From Pseudomonas anatoliensis (GTDB taxonomy: Bacteria > Pseudomonadota > Gammaproteobacteria > Pseudomonadales > Pseudomonadaceae): a DNA stretch of 64,000 nucleotides. Position numbers and translations under genes: made by a program. Numbering within the stretch: position 1 is the stretch's first letter; each line of letters opens with the position of its first letter. Positions 1 through 9,928 of this stretch are shown piece by piece. The notes beneath the pieces are model-generated. The model did not search any database, was not told the origin of the DNA, and saw nothing but the letters and a program-made list of their open reading frames with translations. Location of the stretch: positions 248,001 through 312,000 of the forward strand of contig NZ_JACVHC010000001.1 in the NCBI RefSeq assembly GCF_017976235.1, in the 5' to 3' direction.

Positions 1-906
1 GACCTGGACAAAATGCTCGACATCCTGCGCAAGCAGAACACCCGTTTTGAAGTGGCCGATCGTGCTGCCCAGAACGAAGACCAGCTGAACATCGATTTCG
101 TTGGCAAGGTTGACGGCGAAGTGTTTGCTGGCGGTTCCGCCAAGGGCACTCAGCTGGTACTGGGTTCCGGCCGCATGATCCCGGGCTTCGAAGATGGCCT
201 GGTTGGTGCTAAAGCGGGCGAAGAGCGCGTTCTGAACCTGACCTTCCCTGAGGACTATCAGAACCTGGACCTGGCCGGCAAAACCGCCGAGTTCACCGTT
301 ACTGTAAACACTGTTTCCGAGCCAAAGCTGCCTGAGCTGAACGAAGAATTCTTCGCTCAATTCGGTATCAAGGAAAGCGGCATCGACGGTTTCCGCACCG
401 AAGTTCGCAAGAACATGGAGCGTGAACTGCGTCAGGCGATCAAATCCAAGGTCAAGAATCAGGTAATGGACGGTCTGCTGGCCACCAACCCGATCGAAGT
501 GCCAAAGGCTCTGCTGTCCAACGAAGTTGACCGTCTGCGCGTGCAGGCTGTTCAGCAGTTCGGTGGCAACATCAAGCCTGACCAACTGCCGGCCGAGCTG
601 TTCGAAGAGCAAGCCAAGCGCCGCGTCGTGCTGGGTCTGATCGTGGCTGAAGTGGTCAAGCAGTTCGACCTCAAGCCTGACGAAGCCCGCGTACGTGAAA
701 TGATTCAGGAAATGGCTTCGGCCTACCAAGAGCCTGAGCAGGTTGTGTCCTGGTACTACAAGAACGACCAGCAACTGAACGAAGTTCGTTCGGTTGTGCT
801 GGAAGAGCAAGTTGTGGATACTGTTCTGCAGAAAGCTAGCGTGACCGACAAATCGGTCTCTTACGAAGAAGCGGTCAAGCCGGTAGAAGCTCCAACAGCC
901 GACTGA
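1..906 (+). CDS. tig: Trigger factor, 3' part (N-terminus outside window)
   Basis: Ribosome-associated chaperone and peptidyl-prolyl isomerase that receives nascent chains at the exit tunnel. The frame is open from base 1, so the ribosome-binding N-terminal domain lies upstream and the ATG at 13 is internal. Visible are the FKBP-type isomerase domain ([20 protein letters not shown], then [17 protein letters not shown]) and the long helical C-terminal chaperone domain ending in TAD. It stands directly before clpP, clpX and lon, the usual gammaproteobacterial order, which places folding and proteolysis functions together. Confidence 0.97.
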   Translation, partial: DLDKMLDILRKQNTRFEVADRAAQNEDQLNIDFVGKVDGEVFAGGSAKGTQLVLGSGRMIPGFEDGLVGAKAGEERVLNLTFPEDYQNLDLAGKTAEFTVTVNTVSEPKLPELNEEFFAQFGIKESGIDGFRTEVRKNMERELRQAIKSKVKNQVMDGLLATNPIEVPKALLSNEVDRLRVQAVQQFGGNIKPDQLPAELFEEQAKRRVVLGLIVAEVVKQFDLKPDEARVREMIQEMASAYQEPEQVVSWYYKNDQQLNEVRSVVLEEQVVDTVLQKASVTDKSVSYEEAVKPVEAPTAD

Positions 907-931
907 TTGTTTTTGCGTTAAGAAGTGCTCA

Positions 932-959
932 CATAAGCCAGCTCTCGAGCTGGCTTATG
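932..959. terminator. Hairpin between tig and clpP
   Basis: A 12-bp perfect stem (932-943 with 948-959) closed by a CTCG loop lies 25 nt after the tig stop. There is no T-tract, so it is more likely an mRNA-stabilising or attenuating hairpin than a strong terminator. Confidence 0.6.
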
Positions 960-998
960 CGTATTCAAGACATAACTATTTGGGAGTGACTGCAGAGC

Positions 999-1634
999 AT
1001 GTTCCGTAATTCGTATATTCAGCAGAACTCTGATATCCAGGCCGCAGGCGGCCTGGTTCCGATGGTTGTCGAGCAGTCTGCTCGTGGCGAACGCGCCTAT
1101 GACATCTACTCGCGCCTGCTCAAGGAGCGAGTGATCTTTCTGGTTGGTCCGGTAGAGGACTACATGGCCAACCTGATTTGCGCGCAACTGCTGTTCCTTG
1201 AAGCGGAAAACCCGGACAAGGACATCCATCTCTATATCAACTCCCCGGGCGGTTCGGTGACAGCGGGCATGTCGATCTACGACACCATGCAGTTCATCAA
1301 ACCCAACGTATCGACCACTTGCATCGGCCAGGCGTGCAGCATGGGCGCGTTCCTGCTGACCGCAGGTGCTCCAGGCAAGCGTTTCTGCCTGCCGAACTCG
1401 CGTGTGATGATTCACCAGCCACTGGGCGGTTTCCAGGGTCAGGCATCGGATATCGAAATTCATGCCAAGGAAATCCTCTTCATTCGCGAACGTCTGAACA
1501 CGTTGATGGCCAAGCACAGCGGTCACACTCTGGAAGAAATCGAGCGCGATACCAACCGCGATAACTTCATGAGTGCAGAAGCTGCGAAGGCATATGGCTT
1601 GATCGACGAAGTGATCAACCAGCGCCCAGCGTAA
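999..1634 (+). CDS. clpP: ATP-dependent Clp protease, proteolytic subunit
   Basis: Serine peptidase that forms the 14-mer chamber of ClpXP in the cytoplasm. The 211 residues carry the full triad: Ser in GQACSMGAF, His in MIHQPLGG and Asp in [10 protein letters not shown]. The oligomerisation core [13 protein letters not shown] is present. The start ATG at 999 follows the Shine-Dalgarno-like TTGGGAGTGA. clpX follows 113 nt downstream with a hairpin between them, so the two are probably co-transcribed with partial attenuation. Length and motifs are ordinary for ClpP. Confidence 0.98.
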   Translation: MFRNSYIQQNSDIQAAGGLVPMVVEQSARGERAYDIYSRLLKERVIFLVGPVEDYMANLICAQLLFLEAENPDKDIHLYINSPGGSVTAGMSIYDTMQFIKPNVSTTCIGQACSMGAFLLTAGAPGKRFCLPNSRVMIHQPLGGFQGQASDIEIHAKEILFIRERLNTLMAKHSGHTLEEIERDTNRDNFMSAEAAKAYGLIDEVINQRPA

Positions 1635-1679
1635 AAATAAGCAGCTCAAAATAGGCTTGGTCGGCTGGTCTGATCAGCG

Positions 1680-1699
1680 GCGGGCTTGAAAAAGCCCGC
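1680..1699. terminator. Short hairpin between clpP and clpX
   Basis: An 8-bp GC-rich stem (GCGGGCTT/AAGCCCGC) with a GAAA tetraloop and no T-run. It may be an attenuator or an RNA-processing site between the two cistrons. Confidence 0.5.
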
Positions 1700-1747
1700 A
1701 ATAGCCTTCATCTTGTGTTGCAAGCCTATCGGATTTGGATCGAACGA

Positions 1748-3031
1748 ATGACTGACACCCGCAACGGCGAGGACAACGGCAAGCTGCTCTATTGCTCCTT
1801 CTGTGGCAAAAGCCAGCATGAAGTGCGCAAATTGATTGCCGGCCCCTCGGTCTTTATCTGCGACGAGTGCGTCGACCTGTGCAATGACATCATCCGTGAG
1901 GAGGTGCAGGAAGCCCAGGCCGAAAGCAGCGCGCATAAATTGCCTTCGCCTAAAGAAATCAGCGGCATCCTTGACCAATATGTAATTGGTCAGGAGCGTG
2001 CGAAGAAGGTTCTGGCCGTAGCGGTGTACAACCACTACAAGCGCCTTAACCAGCGTGACAAAAAGGCTGACGACGTCGAACTCGGCAAGAGCAACATCCT
2101 GCTGATCGGCCCGACAGGCTCCGGTAAAACCCTGCTGGCCGAAACACTGGCCCGCTTGCTGAACGTTCCGTTCACCATCGCCGACGCCACCACCCTCACC
2201 GAGGCCGGTTACGTGGGTGAAGACGTCGAGAACATCATTCAGAAACTGCTGCAGAAGTGCGATTACGACGTAGAGAAAGCCCAGATGGGTATTGTCTATA
2301 TCGACGAAATCGACAAGATTTCCCGCAAGTCCGACAACCCGTCGATCACCCGGGACGTTTCCGGTGAAGGCGTGCAGCAGGCCTTGCTCAAGTTGATCGA
2401 AGGCACGGTCGCTTCCGTACCGCCGCAAGGTGGCCGCAAGCATCCACAGCAGGAATTCCTGCAGGTTGACACCCGTAACATCCTGTTCATCTGCGGTGGT
2501 GCGTTCTCGGGTCTCGAGAAGGTCATCCAGAACCGTTCCACCAAGGGTGGCATCGGTTTCAACGCAGAAGTGCGCAGCAAGGAAGAAGGCAAGAAAGTCG
2601 GTGAATCCCTGCGTGAAGTCGAGCCTGACGATCTGGTCAAGTTCGGTCTGATCCCGGAGTTCGTCGGTCGTCTGCCGGTCCTCGCGACGCTGGACGAGCT
2701 GGATGAGGCTGCGCTGATGCAGATCCTCACCGAGCCGAAAAATGCTCTGACCAAACAGTATGCCAAGCTGTTCGAGATGGAAGGCGTCGATCTGGAATTC
2801 CGTGCCGACGCACTGAAATCGGTCGCTAAACGTGCCCTGGAACGTAAAACCGGTGCCCGTGGCCTGCGTTCGATTCTCGAAGGTGTGCTGCTCGACACGA
2901 TGTATGAAATCCCCTCGCAGTCCGAGGTGAGCAAAGTCGTGATCGATGAAAGTGTGATCGAAGGCAAGTCCAAGCCACTGTATATCTATGAGAACAGTGA
3001 GCCGACTGCCAAGGCAGCGCCGGACGCATAA
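1748..3031 (+). CDS. clpX: ClpXP unfoldase subunit ClpX
   Basis: AAA+ unfoldase that recognises substrates and feeds them to ClpP. From the ATG at 1748 ([12 protein letters not shown]) the product has 427 residues, the normal size; an earlier in-frame start would add 11 residues with no family counterpart. The N-terminal zinc-binding domain has CSFCGKS and CDECVDLC. Walker A is GPTGSGKT, Walker B is VYIDEIDK, the pore loop is GYVG, and the IGF-type ClpP-docking loop is [10 protein letters not shown] terminator follows. Confidence 0.98.
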   Translation: MTDTRNGEDNGKLLYCSFCGKSQHEVRKLIAGPSVFICDECVDLCNDIIREEVQEAQAESSAHKLPSPKEISGILDQYVIGQERAKKVLAVAVYNHYKRLNQRDKKADDVELGKSNILLIGPTGSGKTLLAETLARLLNVPFTIADATTLTEAGYVGEDVENIIQKLLQKCDYDVEKAQMGIVYIDEIDKISRKSDNPSITRDVSGEGVQQALLKLIEGTVASVPPQGGRKHPQQEFLQVDTRNILFICGGAFSGLEKVIQNRSTKGGIGFNAEVRSKEEGKKVGESLREVEPDDLVKFGLIPEFVGRLPVLATLDELDEAALMQILTEPKNALTKQYAKLFEMEGVDLEFRADALKSVAKRALERKTGARGLRSILEGVLLDTMYEIPSQSEVSKVVIDESVIEGKSKPLYIYENSEPTAKAAPDA

Positions 3032-3054
3032 GCGTCCTCTCTGCCGGAATAAAG

Positions 3055-3082
3055 GAGGGGCCTTCGGGCCTCTTTTTTTTTA
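3055..3082 (+). terminator. Rho-independent terminator after clpX
   Basis: GC-rich stem closed by a TTCG tetraloop and followed by a run of nine T. It lies 24 nt after the clpX stop and separates it from lon. Confidence 0.9.
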
Positions 3083-3194
3083 TGTCGTTTTTTACATCCG
3101 CTTTGCGCTTGTTTTTTTTCAAGGCAGCCCCCATCTTGGTTTCAAGCTTAATTCCATCTGATTACGGCCATATGGCCGCCGTAGAGGCGAAATC

Positions 3195-5591
3195 ATGAAG
3201 ACAACCATCGAATTGCCTCTCCTGCCATTGCGTGATGTCGTGGTTTATCCGCACATGGTTATCCCGCTGTTCGTGGGGCGCGAGAAATCCATCGAAGCCC
3301 TCGAAGCTGCGATGACGGGCGACAAGCAGATTCTGTTGCTGGCCCAGAGAAACCCGGCTGATGATGATCCCGGTGAAGACGCTCTCTATCGCGTAGGTAC
3401 CATCGCTACCGTTCTGCAACTGCTCAAGCTGCCTGACGGCACCGTCAAGGTGCTGGTCGAAGGTGAGCAGCGCGGTACCGTTGAACGCTTCAGTGAAGTC
3501 GACGGGCACTGCCGTGCCGAAGTCTCGCTGATCGAAGAAGTCGAAGCTGTCGAGCGCGAATCCGAAGTGTTCGTGCGCACGCTGCTGTCGCAGTTCGAAC
3601 AATATGTACAGCTGGGCAAAAAAGTCCCTGCTGAAGTCCTGTCTTCGCTCAACAGCATCGATGAGCCGGGTCGCCTGGTCGACACCATGGCTGCACATAT
3701 GGCGCTGAAGATCGAGCAGAAGCAGGAAATTCTCGAAATCGTCGATTTGTCGGCGCGGGTCGAGCACGTTCTTGCGTTGCTGGACGCCGAGATTGATCTG
3801 CTGCAAGTTGAAAAACGCATTCGTGGTCGCGTTAAAAAGCAGATGGAGCGCAGTCAGCGCGAGTACTACCTGAACGAGCAGATGAAGGCCATTCAGAAAG
3901 AACTTGGTGACAGCGATGAAGGCCACAACGAAATCGAAGACCTGAAAAAGCGTATCGACGCTGCAGGCCTGCCGAAGGACGCGTTGGCCAAAGCCACTGC
4001 CGAGCTGAACAAGCTCAAGCAAATGTCGCCGATGTCCGCTGAGGCCACCGTGGTGCGCTCGTACATCGACTGGCTGGTGCAGGTGCCGTGGAAGGCGCAG
4101 AGCAAGGTGCGTCTGGACCTGGCTCGCGCAGAAGATATCCTCGATGCCGATCACTACGGCCTCGAAGAGGTCAAGGAACGTATCCTTGAATACCTCGCCG
4201 TGCAAAAACGCGTGAAGAAAATCCGTGGCCCGGTGTTGTGCCTGGTCGGTCCTCCGGGCGTGGGTAAAACTTCGCTGGCGGAGTCGATTGCTCACGCCAC
4301 CAACCGCAAATTCGTGCGCATGGCCTTGGGTGGCGTGCGTGATGAAGCCGAAATTCGCGGTCACCGCCGGACTTACATCGGTTCGATGCCGGGAAGATTG
4401 ATTCAAAAGATGACAAAAGTGGGCGTCCGTAACCCGCTGTTCCTGCTCGATGAAATCGACAAAATGGGCAGCGACATGCGTGGCGATCCGGCGTCGGCGT
4501 TGCTGGAAGTGCTCGATCCTGAGCAAAACCACAACTTCAACGATCACTATCTGGAAGTCGATTACGACCTCTCGGACGTGATGTTCCTGTGCACCTCGAA
4601 CTCGATGAACATCCCGCCGGCGCTGCTCGACCGGATGGAAGTCATCCGTCTGCCGGGCTACACCGAAGACGAGAAGATCAACATCGCGGTCAAATACCTT
4701 TCGCCTAAGCAGATCACCGCTAACGGTCTGAAGAAAGGCGAACTGGAATTCGACGCCGAAGCAATCCGCGACATCATTCGTTACTACACCCGTGAAGCCG
4801 GTGTGCGTGGCCTTGAACGTCAGATCGCCAAGGTCTGCCGCAAGGCGGTGAAAGAGCATGCGATGGAAAAACGCTTCTCGGTGAAAGTGACAGCTGAGCT
4901 GCTGGAGCACTTCCTCGGCGTGCGTAAATTCCGCTATGGTCTGGCCGAGCAACAGGATCAGATTGGTCAAGTCACCGGCCTTGCCTGGACTCAGGTTGGT
5001 GGTGAATTGCTGACCATCGAAGCCGCTGTCGTGCCGGGCAAAGGTCAATTGATCAAGACGGGTTCGCTGGGCGATGTAATGGTCGAATCGATCACTGCTG
5101 CCCTGACCGTTGTGCGCAGCCGTGCCAAGAGCCTGGGCATTCCTCTGGACTTCCACGAGAAGCGCGATACGCACATTCACATGCCGGAAGGGGCGACCCC
5201 GAAGGATGGCCCTAGCGCTGGTGTGGGCATGTGCACGGCATTGGTGTCTGCACTGACCGGCATTCCGGTGCGCGCTGATGTCGCCATGACTGGCGAAATC
5301 ACATTGCGTGGTCAGGTACTGGCAATCGGCGGTCTGAAGGAAAAACTGCTGGCGGCACACCGCGGCGGAATCAAGATTGTGATTATTCCGGAAGAGAACG
5401 TGCGCGATCTGAAGGAGATTCCTGACAATATCAAGCAGGATCTGCAGATTAAACCCGTTAAATGGATTGACGAGGTCCTGCAAATTGCGCTGCAATACGC
5501 GCCGGAGCCCTTGCCGGATGTGGCTCCGGAGATAGTTGCCAAGGATGAAAAACGTGAGTCTGACTCTAAGGAAAGAATTAGCACGCATTAA
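3195..5591 (+). CDS. lon: ATP-dependent protease Lon
   Basis: Cytoplasmic AAA+ serine protease that degrades misfolded and short-lived regulatory proteins. The 798 residues contain the N-terminal LON substrate domain, the ATPase with Walker [10 protein letters not shown] (near 350) and FLLDEIDKM, and the C-terminal protease domain with the Ser-Lys dyad, Ser in [11 protein letters not shown] (near 678) and Lys in [10 protein letters not shown] (near 721). The start is preceded by TAGAGGCGAAATC. It follows the clpX terminator and precedes hupB, the conserved Pseudomonas order. It probably has its own stress promoter in the 160-bp gap, although I could not assign a convincing sigma-32 box. Confidence 0.98.
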   Translation: MKTTIELPLLPLRDVVVYPHMVIPLFVGREKSIEALEAAMTGDKQILLLAQRNPADDDPGEDALYRVGTIATVLQLLKLPDGTVKVLVEGEQRGTVERFSEVDGHCRAEVSLIEEVEAVERESEVFVRTLLSQFEQYVQLGKKVPAEVLSSLNSIDEPGRLVDTMAAHMALKIEQKQEILEIVDLSARVEHVLALLDAEIDLLQVEKRIRGRVKKQMERSQREYYLNEQMKAIQKELGDSDEGHNEIEDLKKRIDAAGLPKDALAKATAELNKLKQMSPMSAEATVVRSYIDWLVQVPWKAQSKVRLDLARAEDILDADHYGLEEVKERILEYLAVQKRVKKIRGPVLCLVGPPGVGKTSLAESIAHATNRKFVRMALGGVRDEAEIRGHRRTYIGSMPGRLIQKMTKVGVRNPLFLLDEIDKMGSDMRGDPASALLEVLDPEQNHNFNDHYLEVDYDLSDVMFLCTSNSMNIPPALLDRMEVIRLPGYTEDEKINIAVKYLSPKQITANGLKKGELEFDAEAIRDIIRYYTREAGVRGLERQIAKVCRKAVKEHAMEKRFSVKVTAELLEHFLGVRKFRYGLAEQQDQIGQVTGLAWTQVGGELLTIEAAVVPGKGQLIKTGSLGDVMVESITAALTVVRSRAKSLGIPLDFHEKRDTHIHMPEGATPKDGPSAGVGMCTALVSALTGIPVRADVAMTGEITLRGQVLAIGGLKEKLLAAHRGGIKIVIIPEENVRDLKEIPDNIKQDLQIKPVKWIDEVLQIALQYAPEPLPDVAPEIVAKDEKRESDSKERISTH

Positions 5592-5614
5592 TCGTTTTTG
5601 ACTGGGTGGCTTCC

Positions 5615-5643
5615 TTGACAGCTTTTTAGAGCCCTTGTTATAA
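5615..5643 (+). promoter_or_regulatory. Sigma-70 promoter of hupB
   Basis: A consensus TTGACA (5615-5620) is separated by 17 bp from TTATAA (5638-5643), giving a predicted start near 5650 and a leader of about 90 nt before hupB. This is one of the best sigma-70 matches in the window and suits an abundant nucleoid protein. Confidence 0.8.
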
Positions 5644-5739
5644 AGCGGCTCTTAAGTGTTTGTAGGCCATTCAGCACTCGTTTTTGCTTTCACCAAAAAA
5701 ACTTAGAATCATCTCAAAATAGATATAAGGGGACTTAGA

Positions 5740-6012
5740 GTGAACAAGTCGGAACTGATTGATGCTATCGCTGCATCCGCTGATATCCCGAAAGCTGCTG
5801 CTGGCCGTGCGCTGGACGCTGTAATCGAATCCGTCACTGGCGCTCTCAAGGCTGGCGACTCCGTTGTTCTGGTTGGTTTCGGCACTTTCTCCGTGACTGA
5901 TCGTCCAGCTCGCGTTGGTCGTAACCCACAGACCGGCAAGACGCTGCAAATCGCTGCTGCTAAAAAACCAGGTTTCAAAGCCGGTAAAGCACTGAAAGAA
6001 GCGGTTAACTAA
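5740..6012 (+). CDS. hupB: Nucleoid-associated protein HU, beta subunit
   Basis: Small DNA-bending histone-like protein, 90 residues, acting as a dimer on the chromosome. It starts with GTG (5740) after AAGGGGAC. The family signature [20 protein letters not shown] is intact, with the beta-arm [11 protein letters not shown] carrying the intercalating proline and a C-terminal [11 protein letters not shown]. It lies directly after lon, as in most Pseudomonas, and is driven by the strong promoter at 5615-5643. An N-terminal fragment of ppiD follows after a tRNA-like element. Confidence 0.97.
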   Translation: MNKSELIDAIAASADIPKAAAGRALDAVIESVTGALKAGDSVVLVGFGTFSVTDRPARVGRNPQTGKTLQIAAAKKPGFKAGKALKEAVN

Positions 6013-6062
6013 GTTTTCAAGTTTTTACCCATCCGGGTCGGGGTCAAGCCTGACTTGGCAGC

Positions 6063-6138
6063 GGAGCGGTAGAGCAGGTCGCTGAAACAGCCGCCTGTAA
6101 CGCCGGGATCGAGGGTTCGAGCCCTGTCCGCTCCGCCA
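6063..6138 (+). pseudogene. Degenerate tRNA-Asp-like sequence
   Basis: These 76 nt have a perfect 7-bp acceptor pair (GGAGCGG with CCGCTCC), a discriminator G and an encoded CCA. The segment around CCTGTAACGCCGGG resembles the tRNA-Asp anticodon arm, but the anticodon would read GTA instead of GTC. The D-arm cannot form a normal stem, the anticodon stem has mismatches (C-C, G-G), and the T-stem is disturbed around TTCGAGC. I read it as a tRNA-derived pseudogene or tRNA-like element. A functional atypical tRNA or an old integration scar are alternatives. Confidence 0.55.
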
Positions 6139-6146
6139 GTTACGAG

Positions 6147-6173
6147 AAGGCGCATCCTCGGATGCGCCTTTCT
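6147..6173 (+). terminator. Terminator after the hupB/tRNA-like unit
   Basis: A 10-bp stem AAGGCGCATC/GATGCGCCTT with a CTCG loop, followed by TTCTTCT. It ends the hupB plus tRNA-like transcript before ppiD. Confidence 0.8.
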
Positions 6174-6241
6174 TCTATCCGGATTTTACCCACGCTCCAC
6201 GGTTGCCTAAATATTGAAATTCAACCGTTTCTGGGGGACGC

Positions 6242-8113
6242 ATGCTGCAGAATATCAGGGACAATTCACAAGGCTGGATTGCCAAGACTATTATCGGGAT
6301 CATCGTTGTATTGATGGCGTTCACGGGTATCGAGGCCATTTTCCAGGCTACGACCAACAGCCAGAATGCAGCCACGGTCAACGGTGAAGACATCAGCCAG
6401 AACGAGCTCAGCCAGGCTGTTGACATGCAACGCCGTCAGCTGATGCAACAGCTGGGCAAGGATTTCGACGCTTCGTTGCTCGATGAGAAAATGCTGCGCG
6501 AATCGGCTCTCAAGGGTCTGATCGACCGCAAGCTGCTGCTGCAAGGTGCGGACGAAGCGAAATTTGCTTTCTCCGAAGGTGCCCTGGATCAGGTGATCCT
6601 GCTGACGCCTGAATTTCAGGTTGACGGCAAGTTCAGCTCCGAGCGTTTCGACCAGGTGATTCGTCAACTGGGTTACAGCCGTATGCAGTTCCGCCAGATG
6701 CTGGCTCAGGAAATGCTGATCGGCCAACTGCGCGCCGGTGTGGCGGGCAGCGGTTTTGTGACCGACGCCGAAGTGCTGGCTTTCGCCCGTCTGGAAAAAC
6801 AGACCCGTGACTTCGCGACCCTGAACGTCAAGGCCGATCCGGCTGCGGTCAAGCTGACCGATGATGAGGTCAAGGCTTACTACGACGAACACGTAAAGGA
6901 GTTCATGACTCCGGATCAAGTGGTCATCGATTATCTGGAGCTGAAGAAGGCCTCGTTCTTCGATCAGGTCACTGTCAAGGATGAAGACCTGCAGGCGGCG
7001 TATCAGAAAGAGATTGCCAACCTGTCGGAGCAGCGTCGCGCGGCTCACATCCTGATCGAAGTAAACGACAAGACCACCGAAGCTCAAGCCAAAGCCAAAA
7101 TCGAAGAAGTCCAGGCGCGTCTGGACAAAGGCGAGAAATTCGAAGCGCTGGCCAAAGAGTTCTCGCAGGATCCGGGTTCGGCCAACAATGGCGGTGACCT
7201 CGGTTATGCGGGTCCTGGCGTCTATGACCCAGCCTTCGAAAAAACGCTGTACTCGCTGGCTAAAGATCAGGTTTCCGAGCCGGTTCGCACCGACTTCGGT
7301 TTCCACCTGATCAAGCTGCTGGGTGTTGAAGCACCTGAAGTGCCGTCCCTGGCCAGCCTGAAAGACAAGCTGACCCGCGATTTGAAAGCGGCGCAAGTCG
7401 AGCAGCGTTTCGTCGAGGCGACCAAGCAACTGGAAGACTCCGCGTTTGAAGCTTCTGACCTGGCTCAGCCAGCAGCAGATCTGAAGCTGACCGTTCACAC
7501 CTCCAAGCCATTCGGCCGTGAAGGTGGCGAAGGGATTGCGGCCAACCGTGCCGTGGTCACTGCTGCATTCAGTACCGAAGTGCTCGATGAGAGTGCCAAC
7601 AGCACCGCCATCGAACTGGATCCGGACACTGTGATCGTGCTGCGTGCCAAGGAACACTTGAAGCCTGCGCAACTGCCTCTGGAAAGCGTGAATGCGGCCA
7701 TCCGCGCTCAGTTGACCAAAGAGCATGCCAGCGCTGCAGCCAAGACCAAGGCCGAGAAGCTGATTGCTGATCTGCGCGATGGCAAGGCTCCTCTGGACAA
7801 AGCGGTTGACGGTCAGAGCTGGAAAACCACCGAAGCGGCCACCCGTGGTCAGGAAGGTGTTGAACCGGCGGTGCTGCAAGCACTGTTCCGCATGCCGAAA
7901 CCGGCTGCCAAGGACAAGCCGACATTCACCAGTGTGACGTTGCCGGACGGCAGTTTGATGATCGTTCGCCTCAATGGCGTGAACGAAGCGGCTGCGCCGA
8001 CTGAGGAAGAGAAGGTTCAGTACCGTCGCTTCCTTGCGTCGCGTGAAGGTCAGCAGGACTTTGCGGCGTATCGCAAGCAGTTGGAAAGCCAGGCTGACAT
8101 CAAGAAGTTCTGA
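6242..8113 (+). CDS. ppiD: Periplasmic folding chaperone PpiD (SurA/parvulin family)
   Basis: Inner-membrane-anchored periplasmic chaperone near the Sec translocon, 623 residues. A single N-terminal membrane segment (about 12-35, TIIGIIVVLMAFTGIEAIF) precedes a SurA_N-like helical region, a parvulin domain (about 265-360, starting RRAAHILIEV and ending DFGFHLIKLL) and a C-terminal helical part. The start ATG at 6242 follows TTCTGGGGGACGC. It is transcribed after hupB but separated from it by a terminator. Parvulin domains of PpiD are often weakly active as isomerases. Confidence 0.96.
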   Translation: MLQNIRDNSQGWIAKTIIGIIVVLMAFTGIEAIFQATTNSQNAATVNGEDISQNELSQAVDMQRRQLMQQLGKDFDASLLDEKMLRESALKGLIDRKLLLQGADEAKFAFSEGALDQVILLTPEFQVDGKFSSERFDQVIRQLGYSRMQFRQMLAQEMLIGQLRAGVAGSGFVTDAEVLAFARLEKQTRDFATLNVKADPAAVKLTDDEVKAYYDEHVKEFMTPDQVVIDYLELKKASFFDQVTVKDEDLQAAYQKEIANLSEQRRAAHILIEVNDKTTEAQAKAKIEEVQARLDKGEKFEALAKEFSQDPGSANNGGDLGYAGPGVYDPAFEKTLYSLAKDQVSEPVRTDFGFHLIKLLGVEAPEVPSLASLKDKLTRDLKAAQVEQRFVEATKQLEDSAFEASDLAQPAADLKLTVHTSKPFGREGGEGIAANRAVVTAAFSTEVLDESANSTAIELDPDTVIVLRAKEHLKPAQLPLESVNAAIRAQLTKEHASAAAKTKAEKLIADLRDGKAPLDKAVDGQSWKTTEAATRGQEGVEPAVLQALFRMPKPAAKDKPTFTSVTLPDGSLMIVRLNGVNEAAAPTEEEKVQYRRFLASREGQQDFAAYRKQLESQADIKKF

Positions 8114-8138
8114 TGGTGGGTTGAGCTGTAGTACAAGG

Positions 8139-8168
8139 AGCCCCGGCCTGATCAGCCGGGGCTTTTTT
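8139..8168 (+). terminator. Rho-independent terminator of ppiD
   Basis: Perfect 9-bp stem AGCCCCGGC/GCCGGGGCT followed by T6, 25 nt after the ppiD stop. Confidence 0.92.
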
Positions 8169-8234
8169 GTGGGTGTTCGCTTTTTGGTCTTGGCGGCCTT
8201 TGGGCCGGCCATGCTCTTGGGTGTTGGGTGAATA

Positions 8235-8500
8235 TCCGTTTTTTTTGGGGTAGCGGATTAGGGTTCCGCCCTTACGGCGGGTCACTTTTGGCAAACGCCC
8301 CAAAAGTAACCAAAAGGTCTGTGCCCTGACGTTCGGCCCGCTCGCTGGGGCTCGGGGTACCTTCGCTCCGGGTTCATCCGGGGCATCGATTCCGGTTTGC
8401 TTCGCTGCACCTCCTTTCGATGTTCTCCCCGGATGAATCCCTCTGCTCAGCCTGCCGACGGGCTTCCAGATCAAGATCAAGAGCTGCACTCGAGCTAACG
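8235..8500. repeat. Long non-coding intergenic repeat element (type E)
   Basis: The 690-bp gap between ppiD and the next gene has no convincing gene. Its centre is a compositionally distinctive segment that includes CCCTGACGTTCGGCCC, GCTCGGGGTACCTTCGCTCC and an arm pair CATCCGGGG/CCCCGGATG. A shortened copy of the first part occurs at 29735-29790. Such segments recur between genes in fluorescent Pseudomonas; open frames across it are short and compositionally implausible. The remainder holds one palindromic repeat unit and the promoter region of the following gene. Confidence 0.55.
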
Positions 8501-8606
8501 CTCATTGTGTTGAGTGGGGCGGCTTTGCCGCGTTGGTGGTGCACACTTTAAAACTGTGGGAGCAAGCCTGACAGAGACCAATTTCTAACTGAAGGCTCAT
8601 GGTCCT

Positions 8607-8633
8607 TGTGGGAGCTGGCTTGCCAGCGATGGC
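8607..8633. repeat. Single REP-like palindrome (GGGAGCTGGCTTGCCAGCGA type)
   Basis: Contains GAGCTGGCTTGCCAGCGATG, the unit also found as inverted pairs at 21531-21627 and 56535-56632. Here it is a singlet. Confidence 0.75.
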
Positions 8634-8804
8634 GGGTTGGCAGGCGATGCATTTGCAGGTTTTCATCACCGAATTATCGACGCGACCTTTTTCCGCAATC
8701 TGCGGTCGATAGGCTTGTAACTGTTTTAAGACACTAATCCATACGCCGCGGGGGCGCGTTCTGTTGCACAATACGCCCCGGACTGTTTTCCCTCAGGATG
8801 TTTA

Positions 8805-9659
8805 ATGTTGATTTCCACTCCCCTGCGTGTTGTCGGGTTGGCGCTGTTGTTGACCGTTGTTGCCGGCTGTGCGAAAGACAAGCCGATGTATGAGCACGAG
8901 AATTTCGATGACTCCGGTACGTTTTCGCGTAATTACCCGGTGACTGACGTCGTCAGTTGCGAAGCGGCGCGTCGTGCGTTGCTGAGTCAGGGCTACATCA
9001 TTACCAGCAGCGACTCGAAACTGATCAGTGGCCACAAGAGTTTTCAGCAAACCGGCGATACGCACATGGAGATCAGCTTCAATGTGGTCTGCGCCGATGA
9101 CGGCAGTGCTGGCCATCACGCGACGATGTTCGCCAATGCCTTGCAGGATCGTTATGCGCTGAAGAAGACCAACAACTCGGCCAGTCTCGGTGTCGGCGTG
9201 TTGGGCTCGGTTTCGATGCCGATTGGCTCGTCAGACGATTCGATGGTCAAGGTCGCAAGCGAGACGGTGACGGCGCAGAAGTTCTATGAGCGCTTCTTTA
9301 CCCTGGTCGAACAGTTTCTGCCGGCAGAAACCAAGAAAGCTGCACATATCGAGGAGAAGCCGAAGACCGATCTGGGCGTGCCTGAACCGAAAGCGGCCCC
9401 CGCGAGCCTGACACCAGCCGCAGAGCCCGCTCCAGCGGCTGTTCCAGCACCTGAGCCGGCCGTGACCGCGCCTGCGCCCGCTGAACCGGCACCGGTCAGT
9501 TCCGAGCCGGTAGCGCCGCCAGCGGAGTCGACCCCGATTGCTCCGACGCCGAGTGCAGAACCTGCGCCGGCTACCGAAACCATCACGCCACCGGCCAATC
9601 CGACGGACATTCCGCCGCCGTCCGAGCCGATTCCGGCAATGCCAGCATCCGGCCAATAA
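8805..9659 (+). CDS. DUF2242-type lipoprotein with Pro/Ala-rich tail
   Basis: 284-residue predicted lipoprotein. The start ATG (8805) follows CAGGATG at good spacing. A signal peptide ends in the lipobox VVAGC with the lipidated Cys at residue 22, and the next residues (AKDK) do not suggest strong inner-membrane retention. Residues 30-185 form a globular domain resembling DUF2242 proteins of Pseudomonas and Burkholderia. Residues 190-284 are a low-complexity Ala/Pro/Glu tail built of PAPAEPAP-like units, probably an extended periplasmic linker. Function is unknown; family assignment is from memory. It stands alone between repeats. Confidence 0.75.
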   Translation: MLISTPLRVVGLALLLTVVAGCAKDKPMYEHENFDDSGTFSRNYPVTDVVSCEAARRALLSQGYIITSSDSKLISGHKSFQQTGDTHMEISFNVVCADDGSAGHHATMFANALQDRYALKKTNNSASLGVGVLGSVSMPIGSSDDSMVKVASETVTAQKFYERFFTLVEQFLPAETKKAAHIEEKPKTDLGVPEPKAAPASLTPAAEPAPAAVPAPEPAVTAPAPAEPAPVSSEPVAPPAESTPIAPTPSAEPAPATETITPPANPTDIPPPSEPIPAMPASGQ

Positions 9660-9680
9660 CCCACGCCGCTGTTCGGCCCC

Positions 9681-9757
9681 CTGTAGGAGCTGCCGAAGGC
9701 CGCGATCTTTTGATCTTAAAAGTGATCAACGATCGTAGCCTCCGGCATTCCCACAGA
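9681..9757. repeat. Degenerate palindromic repeat (GGAGCTGCCGAAGG type A)
   Basis: The left arm CTGTAGGAGCTGCCGAAGG with CGATCTTTTGATCTT is well preserved; the right arm (GATCGTAGCCTCCGGCATTC) has diverged from the usual copy. Confidence 0.7.
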
Positions 9758-9928
9758 GGAACATCTCGTTACATTCCCCCAGACAAAATTCCGCGATAAA
9801 TTCCTGACCGACTGCTACGTTTTATTCATGAAGACGAAGCTTCACTTTTCCTTCACACGGGCACGTTATGCTCGAGGCACTGGGCATTTGCTCAGGCCCA
9901 TTCAACAGAGCAGCAGGGGGATTACGCG

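Noticed and set aside
3100..3195. Sigma-32 heat-shock promoter before lon
   Set aside because: CTTGGTTTCAAG resembles part of the -35 box, but no CCCCAT-like -10 follows at suitable distance.
3162..5588. Long minus-strand frame (808 codons) opposite lon
   Set aside because: Mirror of the high-GC codon structure of lon; no domain and a His/Gln-rich composition typical of shadow frames.
6266..8212. Long minus-strand frame (648 codons) opposite ppiD
   Set aside because: Shadow of ppiD codons; no recognisable domain and no ribosome-binding site.
8100..8489. Possible small gene in the ppiD-lipoprotein gap
   Set aside because: The frame runs through the ppiD terminator and the type E repeat, has no ribosome-binding site and a repeat-like composition.
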